Source: Streptomyces neyagawaensis
GTDB lineage: Bacteria > Actinomycetota > Actinomycetes > Streptomycetales > Streptomycetaceae
NCBI RefSeq assembly: GCF_023516595.1
Contig: NZ_JAMGBG010000078.1
Coordinates: forward strand, 1 to 64,000
Length of the DNA: 64,000 nucleotides
Direction: 5' to 3'
A program made the translations under genes and the position numbers. Under the pieces are notes generated by a model that was not told where the DNA came from, searched no databases, and saw nothing but the letters and a program-made list of their open reading frames with translations. This document shows, one piece after another, positions 8,891 through 16,870 of this stretch (positions within the stretch are counted from its first letter, which is position 1; every line of letters begins with the position of its first letter).

Positions 8891-9924
8891 TTCTTGTACA
8901 CCCCCTGCTCGCCCATGAGATGGGCGACCTTGTTGGCGACCAGGACGAGGGCCACGCCGACCATGCCCTTGATGAGTCCCGCCGCGGCGGCGTAGCTGAA
9001 GTCCTGGTTGCGGATGCCGTTCCACCAGACGTAGGTGTCGAGGACCTCGGAGGCGTCGACGCCCACGGCCGAGCGTTGCAGGAGGAGTTGCTCGAAGCCG
9101 ACGGTGAGGGCGTCACCGACCCTGAGCACCAGGAGCAGGGCGATCACCGGGCGCAGGGCGGGCAGGGTGATGTGCCACATGCGCCGCCAGCGGCCGGCAC
9201 CGTCCATGGCCGCGGCCTCGTAGAGGTCGTGGGAGACGGAGGAGAGGGCGGCGAGGAAGACGATGATGCCCCAACCGGCGTCCTTCCAGATCATCTCGAC
9301 GGTGACCAGGTACTTGAAGGTCTCCGGGTTGGTCATCAGGTCGAAGCCGTCGACGCCGTGTTGGCGCAGGGTCTGCGCGATGATGCCGGCGCCGCCGAAG
9401 ATCTGCATGAACACGGTGACGACGAGGACCCAGGAGAAGAAGTGCGGCAGGTACATCACCGCCTGGGCGACCGCCCGGACCCGGGGCCTGACCACACTGT
9501 TGATGAGCAGCGCGAGCAGGATCGGGACCGGGAAGAACAGCACCAGCTGGAGGAAGAACAGCACGAACGTGTTCCGCACCGCGTGCCAGAAGGCCGAGTC
9601 CGCGAAGATCCGCTCGAACTGCTCCAGTCCGACCCAGGGGCTCTCCAGCATGGCGACGAAGCCGTTGTCGCTGAGGTAGGGGTCGTAGTCCTGGAAGGCC
9701 ACCACATTGCCGAGGATCGGTATGTAGTTGAAGACCAGGAGGAGCAGGACCGCGGGCAGCGTCATCAGGATCAGCGTGCGGTCGCGCCGGAATCTCAGCC
9801 GGAGGTTCAGTCTTCTGACGTGCTTCTCCCCCGGGGGCCGTGACCTGGCGGCGTCACCGGACGCCGGGGGTCGGTCGGGGGTCTTGGCCTCGGCCCCGGG
9901 CCGGGGCACCGTGCTGTGGGACAC
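8887..9924 (-). CDS. Sugar ABC transporter permease, CUT1 family (LplB-like)
   Basis: The 345-residue protein has six predicted membrane helices beginning near residue 50 and the permease EAA motif (DLYEAAAMDGAGRWRRMWHI). It partners the downstream permease. Starting at GTG 9924, it has GAGGAG eight bases upstream. The gene lies 27 bp after the binding-protein gene, so the three form one operon. The LplB/YtcP subgroup usually carries oligosaccharides or complex glycans rather than monosaccharides. Confidence 0.9.
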   Translation of the reverse strand: MSHSTVPRPGAEAKTPDRPPASGDAARSRPPGEKHVRRLNLRLRFRRDRTLILMTLPAVLLLLVFNYIPILGNVVAFQDYDPYLSDNGFVAMLESPWVGLEQFERIFADSAFWHAVRNTFVLFFLQLVLFFPVPILLALLINSVVRPRVRAVAQAVMYLPHFFSWVLVVTVFMQIFGGAGIIAQTLRQHGVDGFDLMTNPETFKYLVTVEMIWKDAGWGIIVFLAALSSVSHDLYEAAAMDGAGRWRRMWHITLPALRPVIALLLVLRVGDALTVGFEQLLLQRSAVGVDASEVLDTYVWWNGIRNQDFSYAAAAGLIKGMVGVALVLVANKVAHLMGEQGVYKK

Positions 9925-9951
9925 GGCCTTCTCCTCGCCTCGGGCCCCGGC

Positions 9952-11637
9952 TCAGCTCGCCGAGCCGGTCTCGTCGAGCAGCTTCTTGTACCAGTCGCGC
10001 AGCTTGTCGCCGCCCTTGCTCTTCCAGTCGGCCACCGCCTGCTGGACGTCGCTGATCTTCTTGCGGCCGCGGACGGTGTCGTCCTCCAGCTGCTCGAAGT
10101 TGTCGGCGAGGTTGGCCCAGCGGTTGGGCTCGGTGATGGTCAGCCCGAAGAAGGGGGTCTTCCTGGTGAAGGCACCCATGCGCTGCTGCCACTCGACGAT
10201 GCCCTTGGTGATCTCCGGCAGGTCGGGGTAGGCGACGTACGGTGCGGGGTTTCCGGTGTAGTCGTAGGCGCCGTTGACCTCGTTGACGCCCTGCGTGGTC
10301 TTGACCGGCAGGCCCTTCTTCGTCTCGTAGTCCGTGTCCTCGACACCGTAGGCGGTGAGCATGAACTCCTTGGTGCCGTAGGGGGCCGCGCAGTAGTTGC
10401 AGAGGGCGAGGAAGTCCTTGATCTGCTGCTTGGTCGCCTTCTTGCTGATGAAGGTGAAGATGCTGGCAGGCTGGCCTGCCCACAGCGTGGGGTCGCCGCC
10501 GTCGGCGCCGAAGTAGTCGAACGCGGCCATGTCGAAGTCGGGGTTCTGGGTGCGCTGTTCGGCCGTCTTGCCCCACCAGTCGGAGATGTTCTGGTTGTAG
10601 ACCAGTACCTCCCCGGCGGTGAAGCGGTTGCCCGCGGTGCCGCCCGCCTTGATGTTGAGGGCGTCGGGGTGGACCACGCCGGCCGCGTAGAGCTTGCGCG
10701 TCCACTCCAGGGCCTCCAGGTACTCCTCGGTCTCGACGCGGTTGACCAGCTTCCCGTCGACGAGGTTCCACCACAGCTCCTTGTCGCCGCCCGGGAAGAC
10801 GCCGTAGATGTGGAACGCCGACCACTTCATGTCGTCGCAGGCCCACAGCTTCGACTTGGCATCGGTGGCCTCCTTCGCCCAGGACAGGAACGCGTCGGGG
10901 CTCCTCGGGACCTCGTAGCCCTTCTTCCCGAAGAGGTCCCTGCGGTAGAGGGGCGCGATGTTCGTGACGTACGAGCCGGGCATCGGGATCCCGCGGAGTT
11001 GGCCACCGAAGATGGCGCGCTGCCAGGCCTCGCTCGGGACGGCGGCGAGGTTCGGGTACTCCTTGACCTTGTCGCCGGAGAGATAGGGGCCGAGGTCGGC
11101 GAACTTGGCGTTGATGGCGCTGGGTATCTTGCCCATCAGATTCCAGGCGGGCACGACCACCACGTCGGGGATGTCGCTGGAGGCGAGGACCGCGCCGAGC
11201 TTCTGGTCGTAGGTGATGCCGTCCTGGTTCTGCCAGGTGACGTCGACGCCCACGGCTTCGTTCATCGCCTTGTAGTACGGGTTGTCGCCCTTGGGCGGGG
11301 TCCCCCAGAACGGCGACATGATCTTCAGGCTGCCGCCGCTGCCCAGCTTCTTCGGGACCGAGGTCTTCAGGTCGGCCGTGGGGATCGCCTTGGTGAAGCC
11401 GGCCGCCGAGCCGTTCTTCGACGGGATGTCGGGTGCCACGACGTTCGACGCGACGAACGTCGGGAGGATCTTCTTGGCGTCCTTGCCCGACGTCGTGCCC
11501 TCCTTGCGGCCTTCCTGCGAGCCGCCGCAGGCGGACAGCAGGGGGACGCCTCCCGCGACGACGGCGGTGGCGACCGCCGTGGAGGCGAGGAAGCTTCTCC
11601 GGCTCGGGGCGGAGGGGGTGGCTGAGTTCGGCGTCAT
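9952..11637 (-). CDS. Extracellular solute-binding lipoprotein for an oligosaccharide importer
   Basis: This 561-residue protein starts with a twin-arginine motif (SRRSFL), a hydrophobic segment and a lipobox, LLSAC, with the lipidated Cys near residue 37. The mature part fits the long family-1 binding proteins (LplA/YtcQ type). At about 560 residues these are larger than maltose-type proteins and bind bigger glycans. It should capture the oligosaccharides made by the GH74 and GH12 enzymes. The divergent position against the GH3 gene, with shared palindromes in the 375-bp gap, implies joint control. The ligand is inferred. Confidence 0.88.
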   Translation of the reverse strand: MTPNSATPSAPSRRSFLASTAVATAVVAGGVPLLSACGGSQEGRKEGTTSGKDAKKILPTFVASNVVAPDIPSKNGSAAGFTKAIPTADLKTSVPKKLGSGGSLKIMSPFWGTPPKGDNPYYKAMNEAVGVDVTWQNQDGITYDQKLGAVLASSDIPDVVVVPAWNLMGKIPSAINAKFADLGPYLSGDKVKEYPNLAAVPSEAWQRAIFGGQLRGIPMPGSYVTNIAPLYRRDLFGKKGYEVPRSPDAFLSWAKEATDAKSKLWACDDMKWSAFHIYGVFPGGDKELWWNLVDGKLVNRVETEEYLEALEWTRKLYAAGVVHPDALNIKAGGTAGNRFTAGEVLVYNQNISDWWGKTAEQRTQNPDFDMAAFDYFGADGGDPTLWAGQPASIFTFISKKATKQQIKDFLALCNYCAAPYGTKEFMLTAYGVEDTDYETKKGLPVKTTQGVNEVNGAYDYTGNPAPYVAYPDLPEITKGIVEWQQRMGAFTRKTPFFGLTITEPNRWANLADNFEQLEDDTVRGRKKISDVQQAVADWKSKGGDKLRDWYKKLLDETGSAS

Positions 11638-11781
11638 TGCGTCAACCCTTCATGGCGCACACCAGGACACCCGGCGGTGGCCGTCGGCTGCGGTGTCTTG
11701 AGTGGAACTGGCTGTGCTGAAGCGATGGAACCCATGACCGGCGGAGGGGAGGGGGAGGCTGGCGAAGCGAACCCTCCACCG

Positions 11782-11834
11782 TCGAAGCGCTTCGATGTTG
11801 CTGCGAGGTTAAGTGAACGACCGGGGGTGCACAA
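11782..11834 (-). promoter_or_regulatory. LacI-type operator and promoter of the transporter operon
   Basis: The perfect palindrome TCGAAGCGCTTCGA spans 11782-11795. Reading the minus strand, TTGTGC (11834-11829), a 17-bp spacer and TAACCT (11811-11806) form a plausible -35/-10 pair about 10 bp before it. The palindrome would therefore sit near the transcription start, a normal repressor position. A central CGCG-type dyad with AAGCGCTT arms is typical of LacI-family sites. Confidence 0.7.
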
Positions 11835-11934
11835 GGGTCGATTCCCAGATTTCCCGGAGGTACGGACCACTGGCGCGGCCCTCGAACGCGGCCTGCATGA
11901 CAGTGAAGAAACGGATCCGTTGCACCTCGGTCTC

Positions 11935-11977
11935 TTGACACCCACCCCACGGTCGAATGAGCATCGAAGCGCTTCGA
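11935..11977 (+). promoter_or_regulatory. Promoter -35 and second LacI-type operator before the GH3 gene
   Basis: The same palindrome as at 11782 recurs at 11964-11977. A consensus -35 (TTGACA, 11935-11940) lies upstream, with a weak -10 candidate near 11958-11963, so the operator overlaps the start region. The 375-bp gap 11638-12012 holds these two operator-promoter units and no gene that I can support. Confidence 0.7.
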
Positions 11978-12012
11978 AAGGCTCGCGCCGCTCCATCGCA
12001 AAGGGATCCCAC

Positions 12013-14871
12013 GTGACCGCTCAGACGCCGCCCGTGCCGCCGTTCCGTGATCCGCGGCTGCCGATCGCGAAGCGCATCGACGACCTGCTCCAGCGGCTCA
12101 CCCCGGACGAGAGGATCGCGTTCCTGCACCAGTTCGCGCCCGCCGTCGACCGGCTCGGGGTGGCCGCGTTCCGCACCGGCCAGGAGGCCCTCCACGGGGT
12201 CGCCTGGATGGGCCCCGCGACCGTGTTCCCGCAGGCCGTCGGTCTCGGCGCCACGTGGAACGACGACCTCGTCCGCCGGGTGGGCGAGGCGGTCTCCACC
12301 GAGGTCCGCGCCATGCGGGCGCGCGACGACCGCGTCGGCCTCAACGTCTGGTCGCCGACGGTGAACCTCCTGCGCCACCCCCTGTGGGGCCGAAACGAGG
12401 AGGGCTACTCCGAGGACTCGACGCTGACGTCGGCGATCGCGACCGCGTACACCCGGGGGCTGCGCGGCGACCACCCCACGTACTGGCGCACCGCCCCCGT
12501 CCTCAAGCACTGGCTGGCCCACAACAACGAGACCGACCGCTCCGAGACGTCCTCCTCGGTCCGCCCGCGCGTCCTGCACGAATACGACCTGCGGGCCTTC
12601 CGCTCGACCGTCGAGGCGGGCGCCGTCGCCGGCGTGATGCCCGCCTACAACCTGGTCAACGGCCGCCCCAACCATGTCTCGCCCTATCTGGCCGAGCAGC
12701 TGCGCACCTGGACCGACGAACCCCTGATGGTCTGCTCCGACGCGGGCGCCCCGTCCAACCTGGTCGACTCCGAGCACTACTTCGACACCCACGAGGAGGC
12801 GGCCGCCGCCTCGCTGCGCGCCGGCGTCGACAGCTTCACCGACCACGGCACCGACAGCTCGACGATGATCGGGCGCATCCGGGGAGCCCTCGACCGGGGC
12901 CTGCTGACCGCGGACGACATCGACGAGGCGGTCCGCCGCCAGCTCTCCGTCCGCTTCCGGCTCGGCGAGTTCGACCCCGGAGCCGACCCGTACGCCGACA
13001 TCAAGGACTTCGACACCCCGGCCCACCGGGCCCTCGCCCGGGAGGCCGCCGAGCAGGCGATCGTCCTGCTGAAGAACGAGGGCGGTCTGCTGCCGCTCGC
13101 CGAGGACACCCGGATCGCCGTCGTCGGCCTCCTCGCCGACGAGTGCAAGCTCGACTGGTACAGCGGCACCCTCATCCACCGCTCGACCCCGCTGGAGGGC
13201 CTCTACGACCGGTTCGGCGCCGGGCGCGTGACGTTCGCGGAGGGCGTGGACCGGGTGAGGCTGCGCACGGCGGGCGGCGCGTACCTGGCCGTCCCCGAGT
13301 CCGGCGACAGCGCCGACGCGGTGCGCGGCGCGGAGGGCGCCCTCGATCCGGCGCTCCTCGCGGGCCGGACGGATCTGCCCCCGCTCACCACCGACGCGAC
13401 CGGCACGGAACTCGCCCTGGTCGACTGGGGCGAGGGCGTCCTCACCTTCCGCGCCCCGGACGGCCGTTACCTCTCGGTCGCCGAGGACGGCCGGGTCCGC
13501 GCCGCCGCCGACCAGCCGGGCGGCTGGGTGGTCCAGGAGACGTTCCGCCTGGAGCCGCACGAGAACGGTCACCTCCTGAAGCACACGGGGACGGGCCGGT
13601 ACGTCACTGTCGCCGCCGACGGCGTGAAGGTTGCCGACGGGAATCCGGAGGTCTTCGAGCTCGTCGTGACGCAGCCCGGCGAGGAGGCGGTGGCGGAGGC
13701 CGCCGCCGGGGCCGACGTGGTCGTCGTGGTCGCGGGCAACGACCCGCACATCAACGGCCGCGAGACCGAGGACCGCACCACCCTCGCCCTGCCCGCCCAC
13801 CAGGAGCGCCTGCTGCGCGCGGCCCGCGCCGCCAACCCGAACACGGTCCTGGTCCTGGTCTCGGCCTACCCGTACGCCGTCGACCCGGCCGAACTGCCGG
13901 CCGTCCTGTGGACCGCGCACGGCGGCCAGGCCGCGGGCACCGCCCTGGCCCGTGTCCTCGCCGGTGACGTCTCCCCCGCCGGCCGCCTCCCGCAGACCTG
14001 GTACGCCTCCGACACGGACCTGCCGGACCTCCTCGACTACGACGTGATCGGCGGCCGCCAGACGTACCTCTACTTCGAGGGCGAACCACTGTTCCCGTTC
14101 GGCCACGGCCTGTCGTACGGGACGTTCGCATACGAGAACCTCGACGCCCGCGTGGAGCAGCGAGACGACGGCGGCGGAGGCCGGCTGACGGTGTCCTTCA
14201 CGGTCGCCAACACCGGCGAGGTGACCGCCGACGAGGTCGCCCAGCTCTACGTCCGCGCCGTGGACCCCTCGGTCCCGCGCCCGCGCCGCGAGCTGGCCGG
14301 CCACCGCCGCGTCACCCTCGCACCCGGCGCGGCGACCGAGCTGACCTTCCGACTGCCGCTGTCCGTGCTGGAGTTCTGGGACGTGGCGCACGGCACCCTG
14401 CGGCTGGAGCCGGGCTCCTACGAGGTGCTCGCCGGCGCGTCCAGCGAGGACATCCGGCTCCGTACGACCGTCGAGGTCGAGGGCGAGCCGCTCGCCCCAC
14501 GCCCGGTCCGCGAACGCGGCCTGAACGCGGCGGACTTCGACGAGCAGCGCGGCACCGAGATCGTCGACCGCACGAAGGTGTCCGGCGACGCGGTGACCCC
14601 GCTGGGCGGCGCCTCGGGCGAACTGGTCTTCAACGGCTGCGACTTCGGGCCGGGCGTCACCGGGATGTCGGTCGAGGTCGCGGGCGGGGGAAGCGTCGAG
14701 CTCTCCCTCGTCGGCGGCCCGGTGCTGGCGACCCTGACGCTCGACACCCCCGCCGGGGACCCGTACGCGTACACCACCCTGCACGCCGCCGTCTCCGCCG
14801 CCGGTGTGCACGACGTCCACCTCGCACTGCGCGGGCCCCTGCGGCTCGCGCGCGTCGGCTTCTCCGGTTGA
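12013..14871 (+). CDS. Multidomain beta-glucosidase, GH3, with beta-trefoil-like insert and CBM6-like tail
   Basis: The 952-residue protein has a GH3 barrel (about 15-330; nucleophile Asp243 in VCSDAG) and a GH3 C-terminal domain. The C-terminal domain is split by an insert (about 410-555) with two repeats of the form G-R-Y-L/V-S/T-V-A, which look like a fascin or beta-trefoil fold. A fibronectin-type domain follows (about 720-795), then a C-terminal block (about 847-951) resembling a CBM6 beta-sandwich. The family releases terminal beta-glucose (or xylose). No signal peptide is visible, suggesting cytosolic action on imported oligosaccharides. The GTG at 12013 follows AAGGGA. An in-frame extension to 11677 runs across the operators and is rejected. 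The insert is unusual; its sugar-binding role is inferred. Confidence 0.88.
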   Translation: MTAQTPPVPPFRDPRLPIAKRIDDLLQRLTPDERIAFLHQFAPAVDRLGVAAFRTGQEALHGVAWMGPATVFPQAVGLGATWNDDLVRRVGEAVSTEVRAMRARDDRVGLNVWSPTVNLLRHPLWGRNEEGYSEDSTLTSAIATAYTRGLRGDHPTYWRTAPVLKHWLAHNNETDRSETSSSVRPRVLHEYDLRAFRSTVEAGAVAGVMPAYNLVNGRPNHVSPYLAEQLRTWTDEPLMVCSDAGAPSNLVDSEHYFDTHEEAAAASLRAGVDSFTDHGTDSSTMIGRIRGALDRGLLTADDIDEAVRRQLSVRFRLGEFDPGADPYADIKDFDTPAHRALAREAAEQAIVLLKNEGGLLPLAEDTRIAVVGLLADECKLDWYSGTLIHRSTPLEGLYDRFGAGRVTFAEGVDRVRLRTAGGAYLAVPESGDSADAVRGAEGALDPALLAGRTDLPPLTTDATGTELALVDWGEGVLTFRAPDGRYLSVAEDGRVRAAADQPGGWVVQETFRLEPHENGHLLKHTGTGRYVTVAADGVKVADGNPEVFELVVTQPGEEAVAEAAAGADVVVVVAGNDPHINGRETEDRTTLALPAHQERLLRAARAANPNTVLVLVSAYPYAVDPAELPAVLWTAHGGQAAGTALARVLAGDVSPAGRLPQTWYASDTDLPDLLDYDVIGGRQTYLYFEGEPLFPFGHGLSYGTFAYENLDARVEQRDDGGGGRLTVSFTVANTGEVTADEVAQLYVRAVDPSVPRPRRELAGHRRVTLAPGAATELTFRLPLSVLEFWDVAHGTLRLEPGSYEVLAGASSEDIRLRTTVEVEGEPLAPRPVRERGLNAADFDEQRGTEIVDRTKVSGDAVTPLGGASGELVFNGCDFGPGVTGMSVEVAGGGSVELSLVGGPVLATLTLDTPAGDPYAYTTLHAAVSAAGVHDVHLALRGPLRLARVGFSG

Positions 14872-14894
14872 GGGTCCGGAAGCAGGCCGACGCA

Positions 14895-14936
14895 GAAGGG
14901 GCCCGGCACCGGAAGGCATCGGTGCCGGGCCCCTTC
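14895..14936. terminator. Strong bidirectional stem-loop between GH3 and aldehyde dehydrogenase genes
   Basis: A perfect 16-bp stem (14895-14910 with 14921-14936) closes a 10-nt loop between convergent stop codons. Ending in CCTTC on the plus strand, it should stop transcription from both sides. Confidence 0.85.
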
Positions 14937-14962
14937 ATCCCGGGATCTGACCCCAGCCTACC

Positions 14963-14977
14963 TGAAAACGATTGTCA
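14963..14977. promoter_or_regulatory. Zur-box-like palindrome without an obvious target gene
   Basis: TGAAAACGATTGTCA is a 15-bp interrupted palindrome very close to the zinc-repressor (Zur) site pattern TGAAAATNATTTTCA known in actinobacteria. It stands between two convergent genes, downstream of both, where no promoter is needed for them. Directly after it on the plus strand is TAGGGG and an ATG at 14991 opening a 17-codon frame; I do not call that a gene. Confidence 0.5.
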
Positions 14978-15005
14978 GAAGCTAGGGGTCGATGTCCGTG
15001 GAGGC

Positions 15006-16451
15006 TCAGAGCTGGAGGCCGGTCAGCACCAGCACCCGCTCGTAGGTGTAGTCGTCCATCGCGTAGCGCACGCCCTCGCGGCCGACGCCGGACTGCTTGG
15101 CGCCGCCGTACGGCATCTGGTCGGCGCGGTAGGACGGGACGTCGCCGATGACCACGCCGCCGACCTCCAGGGCGCGGTGCGCGCGGAAGGCGGTCTGCAG
15201 GTCGTGGGTGAAGACGCCCGCCTGGAGGCCGTACTTGGAGTCGTTGACGGCGGCGAAGGCCGCGGCCTCCCCGTCCACCTTCTGGAGGGTGAGGACGGGG
15301 CCGAAGACCTCCTCGCAGGAGAGCGTGACGTCGGCGGGCACGTCGGCGAGGACGGTCGGCGCGTACGAGGCGCCGTCGCGCTTGCCGCCGGTGAGGAGGG
15401 TGGCGCCGGCGTCGACGGCCTCCTGGACCCATGTCTCGACCCGCTTGGCGGCGTCCTCGCTGACCAGCGGGCCGACGTCGGTGGCGGCGTCGGACGGGTC
15501 GCCGGTGACCTGGGCCTCCACCGCGGCCACGACGCGCGGCAGCAGCCGGTCGTAGACGGACGCGTCCGCGATCACCCGCTGCACCGAGATGCAGGACTGG
15601 CCGCCCTGGTAGTTGGAGAACGTGGCGATCCGGTTCGCCGCCCAGTCGAGGTCCTCGTCGGAGGCGTAGTCGGCGAGCACGACCGCCGCGCCGTTGCCGC
15701 CCAGCTCCAGCGTGCAGTGCTTGCGCGGCACCGAGTCCATGATCGCGTAGCCGACCTTCTCGGAACCCGTGAAGGAGATGACGGGCAGCCGCTCGTCCTG
15801 CACGAGGGCCGGCATGCGGTCGTTGGCGACGGGGAGGACGCTCCACGACCCGGCGGGCAGCTCGGTCTCGGCCAGCAGCTCACCGATGACGAGACCGGAG
15901 AGCGGGGTGGCCGGGGCGGGCTTCAGGATGATCGGCACACCGGCCGCGATCGCCGGGGCGATCTTGTGGGCGCACAGGTTCAGCGGGAAGTTGAACGGCG
16001 CGATGCCGAGGACGACGCCCTTCGGGAAGCGGCGCGTGACCGCGAGCCGTCCCTGACCGCCCAGGTCGGTGTCGAGGCGCTGCGCCTCACCGCCGTTGAA
16101 CCGGCGGGCCTCCTCCGCCGCGAACCGGAACACGGACACGGCACGGCCGACCTCGCCGCGGGCCCACTTGATCGGCTTGCCGTTCTCGGCGGAGATCAGC
16201 TGCGCGATCTCCTCGGTCCGCTCCGCCAGGCGTCGGCTGACGTGGTCCAGCGCGGCGGCCCGTACGTGCGCCGGGGTCGCCGCGAACTCGTCCCGTACGG
16301 CGTACGCGGCGGCGACCGCCTCCTCGACCTGCGCGTCCGTGGGCACGCTCACCCTGCCGACGAGCCGGTCGTCCCACGGTGACGTGACGTCGAACGTGGT
16401 CTCACCGGTGGCCTCGCGGCCGGCGAGCCAGAAGGCATGCGTGGCGTTCAT
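15006..16451 (-). CDS. NAD(P)-dependent aldehyde dehydrogenase
   Basis: The 481-residue protein is a complete aldehyde dehydrogenase: cofactor motif APFNFPLN, catalytic Glu in LELGG, nucleophilic Cys in GGQSCIS, and the closing block EEVFGPV. The GGQSCISVQR version belongs to the lactaldehyde/phosphonoacetaldehyde-like branch rather than to classical betaine aldehyde enzymes. It follows the PucR regulator on the same strand and gabT is nearby, so succinic semialdehyde is a reasonable substrate, but that is inference. The ATG at 16451 gives an ordinary N-terminus. The terminator at 14895-14936 ends the transcript. Confidence 0.85.
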   Translation of the reverse strand: MNATHAFWLAGREATGETTFDVTSPWDDRLVGRVSVPTDAQVEEAVAAAYAVRDEFAATPAHVRAAALDHVSRRLAERTEEIAQLISAENGKPIKWARGEVGRAVSVFRFAAEEARRFNGGEAQRLDTDLGGQGRLAVTRRFPKGVVLGIAPFNFPLNLCAHKIAPAIAAGVPIILKPAPATPLSGLVIGELLAETELPAGSWSVLPVANDRMPALVQDERLPVISFTGSEKVGYAIMDSVPRKHCTLELGGNGAAVVLADYASDEDLDWAANRIATFSNYQGGQSCISVQRVIADASVYDRLLPRVVAAVEAQVTGDPSDAATDVGPLVSEDAAKRVETWVQEAVDAGATLLTGGKRDGASYAPTVLADVPADVTLSCEEVFGPVLTLQKVDGEAAAFAAVNDSKYGLQAGVFTHDLQTAFRAHRALEVGGVVIGDVPSYRADQMPYGGAKQSGVGREGVRYAMDDYTYERVLVLTGLQL

Positions 16452-16650
16452 AGTGAATTCCCGGCCCTTCGGTGCGTCTCTGTACAGCCTCTTCTCGGCT
16501 CCACGGTAGGGCCGGGAGGCCGGGGGGTCGTTTGTCCGGGGCGTATGAGTGGGGCGGGGGGTTGCGCCGCTTTGGTGCGGTGGGGGTGGGGCCGGGCGCC
16601 TGATGACTCGGGGGTGCGGGTGGGTGGGCGAGTGCGGGCGCGTCGTGGCG

Positions 16651-16755
16651 GGTCGCGCAGTTCCCCGCGCCCCTCAAAAAGCGGGGCCTGCGGCCCTCGC
16701 TTCTTGACGAAGGGGCCGCAGGCCTTCTTTCAGGGGCGCGGGGATCTGCGCGATC
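16651..16755. repeat. Nested palindromic intergenic element
   Basis: The 24-bp segment at 16651-16674 equals 7693-7716. An inverted copy with 22 of 24 matches lies at 16732-16755. Between them a second stem pairs GGCCTGCGGCC with GGCCGCAGGCC around a loop of about 18 nt. The whole forms a 105-bp cruciform or double hairpin in the 419-bp gap 16452-16870 between the PucR stop and the dehydrogenase start. It may end the PucR transcript. No gene is supported in this gap; its first 150 bp must hold the dehydrogenase promoter. Confidence 0.7.
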
Positions 16756-16870
16756 AGCCCCCACCCACCCGCACCTGCCCACTCCCCCTGGCGGGGTCGA
16801 AGGGGCGCAGCCCCTGGGGATGGGACGGGTAAGGGCGGCGGGGGCGAGGACCCCTGGTCACTCCCCTTGG

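Noticed and set aside
11809..14919. 1036-residue minus-strand open frame opposite GH3
   Set aside because: Antisense shadow of the GH3 gene, crossing both the operator region and the terminator.
14991..15044. 17-codon plus-strand frame after the Zur-like site
   Set aside because: Too short, no ribosome site, and overlaps the 3' end of the aldehyde dehydrogenase; kept only as a remark.
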